DNA from: JAFGGG01 sp964634205
Lineage (GTDB): Bacteria > Spirochaetota > Spirochaetia > SZUA-6 > RPPD01
NCBI GenBank assembly: GCA_964634205.1
Contig: CAZWKE010000075.1
Span: 1 to 6,455 of the forward strand
Direction of reading: 5' to 3'
Length of the DNA: 6,455 bases
Shown here: positions 1 through 6,385 of the stretch, piece by piece
How the letters are laid out: each line of letters begins with the position of its first letter
How positions within the stretch are numbered: position 1 is the stretch's first letter
The notes under the pieces: model-generated
Databases searched by the model: none
What the model saw: the letters and a program-made list of their open reading frames with translations, nothing else
Told to the model about the DNA's origin: nothing
Program-made: the position numbers and the translations under genes

Positions 1-73
1 TGTTCAGCCAGATCAGCTTCTCATTGACCGGGAATTCCCGGGTAACACTTTGCCAGTCAGTTTTCATACCCAT
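1..73 (-). CDS. Partial N-terminus of a probable PLP-dependent class V aminotransferase / cysteine desulfurase-like protein
   Basis: An open minus-strand frame begins at ATG 73 or the in-frame ATG at 67 and runs off the left edge, so only about 22-24 residues are visible. From the second ATG it reads MKTDWQSVTREFPVNEKLIW followed by LN. The pattern 'W..V..EFPV.EK.IWLN' resembles the N-terminus of class V (SufS/NifS-like fold) aminotransferases, where a short helix leads to an 'FP' motif and then a '(Y/W)LN(N/H)' segment before the PLP-binding core. No catalytic residue is in view, so the assignment rests on this short pattern. Neither ATG has a good Shine-Dalgarno site. The gene begins 44 nt after the propeller gene's stop, beyond a weak terminator-like hairpin, so it may or may not belong to the same transcript. 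Confidence 0.5.
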   Translation of the reverse strand, partial: MGMKTDWQSVTREFPVNEKLIWLN

Positions 74-94
74 TTTTAAATATATACAACCTGT

Positions 95-119
95 AAAAAA
101 AATGCATCATATCTGCACT
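95..119 (-). terminator. Weak candidate intrinsic terminator after the propeller gene
   Basis: Read on the minus strand, AGTGCA (119-114) can pair with TGCATT (106-101) across a 7-nt loop, with one G-U pair. The second arm runs into a tract of eight T (102-95). The stem is short and AT-rich and overlaps the stop codon, so termination may be partial. Its position at the end of the four-gene cassette supports the call. Confidence 0.35.
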
Positions 120-1371
120 ATTTTTCAATTTCAAATTTCATAATCATGAAGTATTTATCACTTTTGGCAGGGATAGAACTGGTAAGACGAAGACCTGCCA
201 TTATGTATTTCCCTTCCTTCGTCTTTATAATTGATCGCGGATCTCCTTTTCCCAGATCCTGTGACCACAGCTCCTTACCTTCAGCACTAAGCCGCAGCAG
301 CAGTATCTTCGGGTAATAATAGGTACTCCACTTACCATTGCTTTCAAGAACCTTGACGAAATGTTCAGCCTTGCCGGCAAGCAGATAGCCGCCGTCTTCA
401 ATTTGGGTTATGGAATAAGCCAGTGTACCGAATTCATCGGCATATGATCGGTCCCATTGCAGATCACCCGTCGCACTGATTTTATAAACCTTCATCTTTT
501 TCCCAAAACTGTCCGACCAGGTATATCCGGCAAGCATATAACCACCGTCCTGTGTAGAAATTAAGGATAAAGCATATTCATGATTAAAATTATTCTCAAA
601 TGATTTTTTCCAGACGCTATTTCCTTTCTCATCAAATTTTACAACCCAAAACCGTGACCACCCTTTGCCTTCGGAGGCAGTGTACCCCGCAACGACATAA
701 CCGTTGTCATGCGCGAGAACAACCGCGGTGGCTTTATCATTTCGATCCTCCCTGCCTATCTTTTTATCCCATTGTTTATTACCGTTCGCATCCAGTTTCA
801 GTATCCATATATTCTTTTTTACATCCTTTAACTTACCGGACTTTGGTTCAGTCTCACTATAACCCACTACCACATATCCACCGTCTTTGGTTTGAATTAT
901 TGAGGATGCTTTATCGTCATTTTTCGCGCCGAATGATTTTTCCCATTGAAGACTACCTTTTACGTCAAGCTTTACCACCCATATATCATTATCGATCCGG
1001 TTATCCTTCGCCGAACAATATCCGGTAAACGCATAACTCCCGTCTCGGGTCTGGATGACACAAAAGGCCTCACTTTCATGCTTATCACCGAATATTCTAT
1101 CCCATTGGATCTTCCCGCTTTTATCGAATTTTACTATCCACGCATTTTTGCTGCTCACCAATTTACCGGGTACCGAAGTAGATCCTGCGGCCAAATATGC
1201 ATGATCTTTTGTCTCAATAATCGAGTAGGCCCGCTGTGATAAATTTCCTTTTTTGCACAATGTTTTTTCCCATTCTTCTTTTATTAATTTATCACCATAT
1301 GCGCTGACCATTGAGATAAAAAATATAACTATTGTTACTATAATCAATTTCCTGCTGTACATTCTTTTCAC
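118..1371 (-). CDS. Exported seven-bladed beta-propeller-like repeat protein
   Basis: The 417-residue protein starts with a basic n-region and a hydrophobic segment (residues 8-22, cleavage probably after SAYG near 23-26), so it should be exported. No lipobox is present. The mature part is seven imperfect copies of about 45-60 residues, beginning near 48, 102, 155, 214, 267, 318 and 378. Each has the form 'A.SIIQTKDGGY.VAGY', a variable loop, 'WVVKLD..G..QWDK.FG'. This is the pattern of WD/PQQ-like secreted propeller proteins. The last copy lacks the 'QWDK' strand, while residues 32-38 (EEWEKTL) supply one at the N-terminus, as expected for velcro ring closure. The start is GTG 1371: AAGGAGG at 1383-1377 lies 5 nt upstream, whereas ATG 1362 would be 14 nt away. 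It is the last gene of the four-gene cassette, 20 nt after its neighbour. No catalytic motif is seen; a binding or scaffold role is inferred. Confidence 0.85.
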   Translation of the reverse strand: MKRMYSRKLIIVTIVIFFISMVSAYGDKLIKEEWEKTLCKKGNLSQRAYSIIETKDHAYLAAGSTSVPGKLVSSKNAWIVKFDKSGKIQWDRIFGDKHESEAFCVIQTRDGSYAFTGYCSAKDNRIDNDIWVVKLDVKGSLQWEKSFGAKNDDKASSIIQTKDGGYVVVGYSETEPKSGKLKDVKKNIWILKLDANGNKQWDKKIGREDRNDKATAVVLAHDNGYVVAGYTASEGKGWSRFWVVKFDEKGNSVWKKSFENNFNHEYALSLISTQDGGYMLAGYTWSDSFGKKMKVYKISATGDLQWDRSYADEFGTLAYSITQIEDGGYLLAGKAEHFVKVLESNGKWSTYYYPKILLLRLSAEGKELWSQDLGKGDPRSIIKTKEGKYIMAGLRLTSSIPAKSDKYFMIMKFEIEK

Positions 1372-1376
1372 TGTTT

Positions 1377-1383
1377 CCTCCTT
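1377..1383 (-). promoter_or_regulatory. Shine-Dalgarno site selecting the GTG start of the propeller gene
   Basis: The minus strand reads AAGGAGG AAACA GTG AAA AGA ATG. The 5-nt spacing to GTG 1371 is normal, while the in-frame ATG at 1362 is 14 nt away, so the site favours the GTG codon. Confidence 0.75.
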
Positions 1384-1391
1384 ATTCCCCC

Positions 1392-2432
1392 TTAACTCTC
1401 CAAATAATGTATCTCCTCCCGAAATCTTTCGGCCTTCGGCCAGTTGATGTGTGAAGAGCCGCCGCTGCCCGTCTCAGATCGGGGTGAAACAAAATCCGGG
1501 CTCCAATCTTTAAGGTCGGGTACACCCGGAAAATTATGCAGACGAATCATCTGCCTGAGGTACCAAACGGTAGAAAGTGTTGAAAATAAAATACTGATCT
1601 CAGAGATTTTACTTGTTTTTAACCGTAATACTTTACCGCCGATATTCTGCAAGGCCTTGAACAACTTTTTGATGATTTTTAACCAGATGCTGTCCACTAT
1701 TTTCATAGCGGCAAGGATCTTGTTTTTTTCAGCATTTCCGCTAATCTCCGCACTGAACCGAATCAGGTCCAGCAGCAGATTATTTAAGGCCTTATCATCA
1801 AAAATATCGTCTCTGTTCCCCACAAACATGCCGACCATGGATTTTTCAAACACGATTAATTTATAATCATCGTTATTGAATTTTTTATCCAGTTCCTTAA
1901 GCGGTATAATGATGTCCGTTTCGAACCGACTGAAATCGGTTTGGGGTGAAGACGTATTCAATGCACCCAGCACAGCCATTAATGCACCGGCCAGTTCAAT
2001 GGTCTGTTTTTTCTCGTAAAAGAATTTTTCTTCAATGTGGCTGGTCTGGTCTTTCCAGGTATTCAGTTTAACGGCGAATGTTCCCGCGGGGCCCGTCCAG
2101 GTTATGGTGACAACCCCATTACCCAGGCCCCATTTGTATCCGGCATACGTGAAGCCTTGCAGTGAAGATGATGTTTGCTGCTTTATTTCCGTGACTTTAT
2201 TGTTGGTTTTTAGAATACGGTATTCACCCCCCTGGATGACGCTGATCTGTTTGGCAAACAACTTGTTGTTTACTGCAAAATAGTCAGCTTCTCCGGGCAA
2301 TCCCAAGCCGGACAGCAGCTGACCACTGTCCAGTTTCAGTTTTTTTAAGATTGCGGAGGATTCTGTAATAGATTTTACCGATAAATTCAGTTTCATTGCT
2401 ATGTTGCTGTTATTAACCGAACTCACTGCCAT
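1392..2432 (-). CDS. Hypothetical protein of the envelope cassette, no recognised family
   Basis: I do not recognise this 346-residue protein. ATG 2432 is chosen because AAGGGAG (2445-2439) lies 6 nt upstream; extending the frame to 2525 would only overlap the HEAT gene. There is no signal peptide. Residues 1-45 look helical and rich in Ser, Asn, Leu and Lys. Residues 50-128 look beta-rich, including 'GYKWGLGNGVVTITWTGPAG' followed by 'TFAVKLNTW'. Residues 143-158 (QTIELAGALMAVLGAL) form a hydrophobic, possibly amphipathic or membrane-contacting helix. Residues 165-300 are mainly helical, with a Lys-rich stretch near 250-272. The C-terminal tail (300-346) is Pro/Ser/Gly-rich and looks flexible. 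It sits between the HEAT lipoprotein (11-nt gap, SD overlapping that stop codon) and the propeller gene, so co-production is likely. It may be cytoplasmic, or exported by a route not using a Sec signal. Confidence 0.85.
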   Translation of the reverse strand: MAVSSVNNSNIAMKLNLSVKSITESSAILKKLKLDSGQLLSGLGLPGEADYFAVNNKLFAKQISVIQGGEYRILKTNNKVTEIKQQTSSSLQGFTYAGYKWGLGNGVVTITWTGPAGTFAVKLNTWKDQTSHIEEKFFYEKKQTIELAGALMAVLGALNTSSPQTDFSRFETDIIIPLKELDKKFNNDDYKLIVFEKSMVGMFVGNRDDIFDDKALNNLLLDLIRFSAEISGNAEKNKILAAMKIVDSIWLKIIKKLFKALQNIGGKVLRLKTSKISEISILFSTLSTVWYLRQMIRLHNFPGVPDLKDWSPDFVSPRSETGSGGSSHINWPKAERFREEIHYLES

Positions 2433-2438
2433 TAGATA

Positions 2439-2445
2439 CTCCCTT
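2439..2445 (-). promoter_or_regulatory. Shine-Dalgarno site fixing the start of the 346-aa hypothetical gene
   Basis: The minus strand reads AAGGGAG TATCTA ATG. The leading AA are the last two bases of the upstream TAA stop (2446-2444), which favours translational coupling. The site supports ATG 2432 over the longer reading to 2525. Confidence 0.7.
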
Positions 2446-2938
2446 ATTCTTTGATATACTTCAGCATGGCCTCGCGTGCTTCGGGCACGCCGGTTTTGGC
2501 CATGGCCATAATCATTTCCCCGCAATGCTTTCGTAACGTTCCGCTTTCCGATTTGTCGGTGAGAATATTATAAAGCGGATCAACCGCACGCGGGTCTTTT
2601 AGATCCGCCAGGGTCCGGGCCGCAATGGCGCGCAGCTCAAACCGCTTATTGCTGTCTTTGAGTACGTTTATCAATGGGGTTACGGACGGTTTTCCGATAG
2701 CCAACAGTCCTATTGAACCGGGAATTAAAAATTTATTTTTGGTATCCTGTTCCATTTTTTCAATTATGGGCACGACCGCCGGTTCTCCGATACTCTTCAA
2801 TTCATTCAGAGTTTTTTTTACTTCGGTTTTATCGGTTGAACCTAATTTTTCAATCAGTTCATACACCTGCGTATTTGCCTGGCAACCGACAAATACAATC
2901 AAACATAAAAACGTTATCCCGACTAATACCTTTTTCAT
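2444..2938 (-). CDS. HEAT-repeat lipoprotein
   Basis: The 164-residue product starts MKKVLVGITF and has a lipobox ending VFVGC, with the lipidated Cys predicted at residue 19. It should therefore be exported and anchored in a membrane. The rest is an alpha-solenoid of about three to four HEAT/PBS-lyase-like repeats: helix pairs around 27-48 and 53-65, 72-82 and 85-94, 101-113 and 117-127, then 134-148 and 152-162. The typical 'IG.PAV.PLI..L.D....R..AA..L..L.DPRAVDPL' pattern is visible, for example IGEPAVVPII (50-59), IGKPSVTPLI (81-90) and DPRAVDPL (115-122). Such repeats usually bind proteins; no enzymatic residues of the bilin-lyase type are apparent. AGGAGG (2950-2945) lies 6 nt upstream of the ATG and overlaps the preceding TAG. 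Partner and pathway are unknown; a scaffold role in the cassette is inferred. Confidence 0.88.
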   Translation of the reverse strand: MKKVLVGITFLCLIVFVGCQANTQVYELIEKLGSTDKTEVKKTLNELKSIGEPAVVPIIEKMEQDTKNKFLIPGSIGLLAIGKPSVTPLINVLKDSNKRFELRAIAARTLADLKDPRAVDPLYNILTDKSESGTLRKHCGEMIMAMAKTGVPEAREAMLKYIKE

Positions 2939-2944
2939 CGTTTT

Positions 2945-2950
2945 CCTCCT
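2945..2950 (-). promoter_or_regulatory. Shine-Dalgarno site overlapping the upstream stop codon
   Basis: The minus strand reads TAGGAGG AAAACG ATG. The AG of AGGAGG are the last two bases of the first lipoprotein's TAG stop (2951-2949). A ribosome terminating there would sit on the HEAT gene's initiation site. Confidence 0.7.
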
Positions 2951-3473
2951 ACCAGGTAATAAAACTGTCTTTTTTTATGATGTCGATAGGATTAACGCTG
3001 CTGTTATCTCCCACAAGCCACGGCATATCGTAATCCTTAAGAAATTTTATCCCATGTAATTTTTCATTAGCAATCAAATATTCAACATCGACATCTCGTT
3101 TCAACGTCCATCCGACAGGTTTGCCGGTAGCAAAATTGTTATGTGCCGGTTTATAACTGTTGCTGCCCGGTTCAGCTATGAAGACCTGTATCGATAATTG
3201 TTTTTTGGAGATACGATAGATGCTGATTGCCCTTTTGAACCCTCCCTTCATGTTGGTATATATCTCTATAGTATCATCTTTAAATTTAATCTTATCTATT
3301 TTATAGTCATATTTCAGCTCCGTTCCGGATGCTTGCTGTTTCATGATAAGCATTATTTTTCCGTCAATCTCGGGACTCTCCGTTTTGATACCTATGGTTG
3401 CTGATTTGCACCCCGCAAAAAAGATCAAAACCGATAATCCCGTCATTAATACCAAATGAATTTTGTTTTGCAT
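2949..3473 (-). CDS. Hypothetical lipoprotein, first gene of the cassette
   Basis: The product is 174 residues from ATG 3473. The N-terminus is a lipoprotein signal (hydrophobic stretch from residue 6, then IFFAGC with the lipidated Cys at 22). The mature domain alternates charged and hydrophobic residues in probable beta strands (about 38-44, 53-61, 67-74, 81-87 and 91-100). A less regular C-terminal half follows, with GWTLKRDVDVEYLIANEKLH at 121-140 and the ending IKKDSFITW. No family is recognised. The frame can be extended to a TTG at 3488, but that TTG abuts the AGGAGG Shine-Dalgarno core (3485-3480), which is correctly placed for ATG 3473, so the shorter form is chosen. It lies 10 nt ahead of the HEAT lipoprotein gene, and a candidate promoter and palindrome lie just upstream. 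A role at the cell envelope is inferred from the signal only. Confidence 0.85.
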   Translation of the reverse strand: MQNKIHLVLMTGLSVLIFFAGCKSATIGIKTESPEIDGKIMLIMKQQASGTELKYDYKIDKIKFKDDTIEIYTNMKGGFKRAISIYRISKKQLSIQVFIAEPGSNSYKPAHNNFATGKPVGWTLKRDVDVEYLIANEKLHGIKFLKDYDMPWLVGDNSSVNPIDIIKKDSFITW

Positions 3474-3479
3474 AAAATG

Positions 3480-3485
3480 CCTCCT
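3480..3485 (-). promoter_or_regulatory. Shine-Dalgarno site deciding ATG 3473
   Basis: The minus strand reads TTG AGGAGG CATTTT ATG. The 6-nt spacing to ATG 3473 is ideal. The in-frame TTG at 3488 lies immediately 5' of the core and cannot use it, so it is not the start. Confidence 0.8.
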
Positions 3486-3518
3486 CAATAATGGTTTAGG
3501 TTAGATTTATGGAAAATA

Positions 3519-3547
3519 AGTCTACCGGCCGCGGGAGATCTCCGCAA
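3519..3547 (-). promoter_or_regulatory. Candidate promoter for the four-gene cassette
   Basis: On the minus strand TTGCGG (3547-3542) is followed after exactly 17 nt by TAGACT (3524-3519). These are imperfect -35 and -10 boxes (each about 3-4 of 6 consensus positions), placed 46 nt upstream of ATG 3473. The spacer contains most of the GGAGATCTCC palindrome. The match is weak; a different sigma factor or read-through from the kinase gene is possible. Confidence 0.3.
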
Positions 3548-3590
3548 TGTAGAGATTCTTACTATGAATGTGGATTTTTCTCCCGGCCGG
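3525..3590. repeat. GC-rich imperfect inverted repeat between kinase and cassette
   Basis: CCGGCCGCGGGAG at 3525-3537 is the reverse complement of CTCCCGGCCGG at 3580-3590 except for a two-base insertion. About 42 nt separate the arms. On the minus strand a hairpin would form after the kinase stop, followed by TAGACTTATTTT, which is a poor U tract. The long loop argues against a simple intrinsic terminator. An attenuator, an mRNA-stabilising structure or a regulator site are alternatives. Confidence 0.4.
3534..3543. repeat. 10-bp perfect palindrome, possible operator
   Basis: GGAGATCTCC is a perfect palindrome. With one bulged base it extends to GCGGGAGATCTCCGC (3531-3545). It lies in the intergenic region between the kinase gene, which carries a LuxR-type HTH, and the cassette, and overlaps the candidate promoter. 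Short palindromes are the usual targets of dimeric HTH regulators. That this is the operator is inference. Confidence 0.35.
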
Positions 3591-3618
3591 CTTTGCGGCG
3601 ATATCCGGTGTACGGGTG

Positions 3619-6300
3619 CTATTCCGCGGACCTATTGATCATACGCAGCAGGTGGGTCCTGCCTGACGCCGAAGTTTTTTTATAGACCCTACTTAAGAGA
3701 TTGGACACCGTACTGGGGGCCAGATCCAGCTTTGCCGCGATCTCTTTGTCGCGCAGTCCCTGATAAAATAAGGCCAACACCTCTTTTTCCCGGGGAGAAA
3801 AGCGATAGTGCGTCAGAAACAGTTCAAGCCGCTGTTTGTCCGTGTTTCTTTTACCCACCGGTTCCTTTGGGTTTTCCGGTTCTTCCAGATACTGCAGGAA
3901 GCGTTCCTTTACCTCCTGTTTGTATTTTTCCTTTACCATCCGCTGCTGCAAAACCATACTGCCGATTTTAGCCAACAGAGACTGCAGGGAGAACGGTTTA
4001 TAGATATAGTCAACAGCGCCCCCGCTCAGTGCCGTTATTTTTTCTTCTTCCGACACCCTGGCCGTAAGAAAAATAAAGGGAATGTCCCGATACCCATCCG
4101 CGCTGATAACCTTATAAAACTCTATGCCGTCCATCTCCGGCATCATAATGTCACAAAGGATCAGCCGCGGCCCGAGCCCCGTTTGAAGAAGCTCCAGGGC
4201 TTTTTTCCCGTTCGGGGCCGGAAAAACATTGAAATTTTCCCGCAAGCCCTCCTCCAGGTATGCACGCAGATCGTCGTTATCTTCCACAACCAAAACAGGC
4301 GGCTTGTTTCCTTCCGGCTTCTGTGTGATTTCCTTATCCTCATCACGGTTTAAACTGTCTTCATAGGAGCGAATCTCCCGCGTAGGTTGATAGGTAATCT
4401 TTTTTACTTTCGTTTCCCGCCTCACATACGGCAGATAAACGTGAAAAAAAGCACCCCCACCGTCTCTGTTTCCGGCTTGCACCCGGCCACTTATTAATTC
4501 CAGCGCACGGCGGACAATGGCCAAACCAAGGCCGGCGCCTCCGATTTTTTGTTCCTCTCCAAAACGCACCCGGTAAAAGCGTTTAAAAATATCATCAATT
4601 TTATCCGGTGGAATCCCCGGACCGGTATCACACACCTCAACCAGGCACACTCGCTGATCTTTGACATCCAGGCTGATTACTATCCTTCCTCCCGACGGGG
4701 TATATTTAAACGCGTTTGACAGCAGGTTAAGCACAATCGTATCCAGAAGCGCCTTGTCCGTATTAATAATAATTTCTCCACCGGCCCGGTTGCAAAAAAG
4801 CAATATTTTGGAATCCCTTTCAGCCAAAGACTCGAATTCACTGACCATAAACTCCAGGTAGGAGGTCAGAGAAACCTCCTCGTTCTTTACCCGATACTTG
4901 TGCAGATCCAACTGCATGATCTTCAGCATGTTGTCCACCAACAGCACCAGCCGCTCGGCGTTCCGCTTCAAAATGGAAAATACCTTTTGGTTCCACGGGA
5001 TACGATCCCCCAGTTTGCGGGCACCGATGTTATCCAGAAGTCCGATAATCAAGGTAAGGGGCGTGCGGAACTCATGGGAAATATTCATGAAATACCGTGT
5101 TCGCAGGCGGTCGATCCGTTCCAACTCAGATTTTTCATTCTGAACGACTTCCGCTTTTCGACGAAATAAATTTATTTTTCTGGCCAGGACCACGGAAATT
5201 AGAACAGCCTGGTAGGCTACGGCCACATACATGCCGTCCCGCATCATAAAAAACAGAAACGGTCCATTGGTCTGCAGCACCCCCGCCTGTTCCAGTTGCA
5301 GAAAGATAACGGTCACAATCAGAGGAACCCAGGAAACCAGGAAGAAAAGCGCCTCCCAGATGCGCCTGAAACTGAAATAGATGATCAATCCCAACTCATA
5401 GGCCAACATAACCGAACGGTATATATTCAGAATGTTTTGCAGCAATACCGAAGAGGCGCGAAAAAAAGGAGACAAGAGCGAAAGGACAATTCCCACCGCT
5501 ACAAAGGCGCCAAGGATCCGGTGCTGAACGGGAAAGTTTTTTCGCGTATTAAAAATTGTCATGGCAAAGAGTGTGGCAAAAACCAAAGGCGGTATGGAAA
5601 AATAATAATCTCTTAAGAAAGGGAAAAGATTATGGAAATAATCCTCCCGCAGGTAAATATGAAAGGCAAACACCAGCAGGTATAGAAAGAAATAGAAAAA
5701 TGAGAGGTCCCTGGTCCAGAGGAAGATGACCAGATTGTACAGGATTAGGGAAAGAAGAATGCCCAGCAGCAGGGCGGTAAACGCCGTTCTGAATGTCATC
5801 CGCGAATGGTATGCCTGGGCGGAAAAGATCCTGGTGGTAGAAATGATTCCCGCGGGATAGTTTAGATATATGAGTATAGTGCCTTTCTGCCCCGGCTCTA
5901 CCGTCAGGGGGAAACCGGTGACCAGGACCTCAATATTGATACGCTTGGGTTTTGAAACCCGGGCAACATAATCAAATTTAAACCAGCAGGCATTTTTTTT
6001 AGATCCCCAGCACACACGTCCATTGGTGGGGGAAAATCCGGACGTAAGGATATGCCGCGGATCGGGATCTTGATCGGCGGCAAAAAAATAATACAAATGT
6101 GAGGAGATATCCTGAAAGCTGAGGGAATCAGTTATAATCACGGGGTTTGCAGAAAAGCTTCCGTCCAGATGGTAACAACGATCTCCCGCTGTCCCCAGCG
6201 GGAGTTCAGTCAGACTCCCCTGCTCACCGTACAGGGGCGGGGATAGTAAGAGTACAATAAAAAAAACCATGAAACTCAACTTCGAAAAACGTGTGAACAT
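3619..6300 (-). CDS. 7TMR-DISM hybrid histidine kinase with receiver and LuxR-type DNA-binding domain
   Basis: The 893-residue protein is a complete two-component pathway in one chain. Residues 1-25 are a signal peptide, and about 26-168 a periplasmic sensor domain of DISM-extracellular type. Seven hydrophobic helices follow (about 173-193, 199-217, 233-250, 262-279, 285-309, 316-336 and 347-372), then a coiled-coil linker. The HisKA H-box is NISHEFRTPLT with phospho-acceptor His409. The HATPase has an N-box (NLLSNAFKYT, Asn525/Asn529), G1 (DTGPGIP, 558-564), F-box (FKRFYR, 572-577) and G2 (GGAGLGLAIV, 587-596). The receiver (about 668-785) has acidic Glu673/Asp674, phospho-acceptor Asp717 (CDIMMPEMDG), Thr746 and Lys768. 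A GerE/LuxR HTH spans about 833-890 (SPREKEVLALFYQGLRDKEI and onward). All key residues are present, so activity is expected. The ATG has only a weak SD (GAAAG, 7 nt away); the basic n-region supports this start over Met11. The ligand is unknown; control of the adjacent cassette is inferred. Confidence 0.93.
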   Translation of the reverse strand: MFTRFSKLSFMVFFIVLLLSPPLYGEQGSLTELPLGTAGDRCYHLDGSFSANPVIITDSLSFQDISSHLYYFFAADQDPDPRHILTSGFSPTNGRVCWGSKKNACWFKFDYVARVSKPKRINIEVLVTGFPLTVEPGQKGTILIYLNYPAGIISTTRIFSAQAYHSRMTFRTAFTALLLGILLSLILYNLVIFLWTRDLSFFYFFLYLLVFAFHIYLREDYFHNLFPFLRDYYFSIPPLVFATLFAMTIFNTRKNFPVQHRILGAFVAVGIVLSLLSPFFRASSVLLQNILNIYRSVMLAYELGLIIYFSFRRIWEALFFLVSWVPLIVTVIFLQLEQAGVLQTNGPFLFFMMRDGMYVAVAYQAVLISVVLARKINLFRRKAEVVQNEKSELERIDRLRTRYFMNISHEFRTPLTLIIGLLDNIGARKLGDRIPWNQKVFSILKRNAERLVLLVDNMLKIMQLDLHKYRVKNEEVSLTSYLEFMVSEFESLAERDSKILLFCNRAGGEIIINTDKALLDTIVLNLLSNAFKYTPSGGRIVISLDVKDQRVCLVEVCDTGPGIPPDKIDDIFKRFYRVRFGEEQKIGGAGLGLAIVRRALELISGRVQAGNRDGGGAFFHVYLPYVRRETKVKKITYQPTREIRSYEDSLNRDEDKEITQKPEGNKPPVLVVEDNDDLRAYLEEGLRENFNVFPAPNGKKALELLQTGLGPRLILCDIMMPEMDGIEFYKVISADGYRDIPFIFLTARVSEEEKITALSGGAVDYIYKPFSLQSLLAKIGSMVLQQRMVKEKYKQEVKERFLQYLEEPENPKEPVGKRNTDKQRLELFLTHYRFSPREKEVLALFYQGLRDKEIAAKLDLAPSTVSNLLSRVYKKTSASGRTHLLRMINRSAE

Positions 6301-6351
6301 TGGCCAACTTTCTTTTGGGTGTTTTAATGTAATGATTTTTTTATAAGAACC

Positions 6352-6380
6352 AGTTTAAAACATGCGTGGCTGATTTGCAA
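6352..6380 (-). promoter_or_regulatory. Candidate promoter for the kinase gene
   Basis: On the minus strand TTGCAA (6380-6375) and TAAACT (6357-6352) are separated by 17 nt and lie about 50 nt upstream of ATG 6300. Each matches the sigma-70 consensus at 4 of 6 positions. The region is AT-rich, so a chance match is quite possible. Confidence 0.3.
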
Positions 6381-6385
6381 CCTTT

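Noticed and set aside
28..41. Perfect 14-bp palindrome CCGGGAATTCCCGG near the start of the left-edge gene
   Set aside because: It falls in the codons for T-R-E-F-P-V, and the 'EFPV' portion fits the family's N-terminal motif, so coding constraint explains it well enough. No promoter-like sequence is attached to it.
1428..1441. Tandem duplication of TTCGGCC
   Set aside because: It lies in the coding sequence of the 346-aa protein (around W-P-K-A-E-R-F) and is only two 7-base copies; a chance or slippage event without further support.
2433..2525. N-terminal extension of the 346-aa protein by 31 residues
   Set aside because: It overlaps the end of the HEAT gene, is rich in Arg, Gly and His unlike the rest of the protein, and has no SD at 2525, whereas ATG 2432 has a well-placed one.
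3808..4353. Plus-strand open frame of 181 codons
   Set aside because: It is antisense to the receiver and HTH region of the kinase, whose domain motifs are clear on the other strand. Its translation shows no recognisable features.
4860..4880. Inverted repeat AGGAGGT - 7 nt - ACCTCCT
   Set aside because: It sits inside the kinase gene, within the codons for the region between the HisKA and HATPase domains. No gene starts or ends here, so it is treated as coincidental.
5296..5616. Plus-strand open frame of 106 codons, rich in Lys, Arg, Asn and Gln
   Set aside because: Its composition is the expected complement of the hydrophobic membrane helices encoded on the minus strand; no SD or domain supports it.
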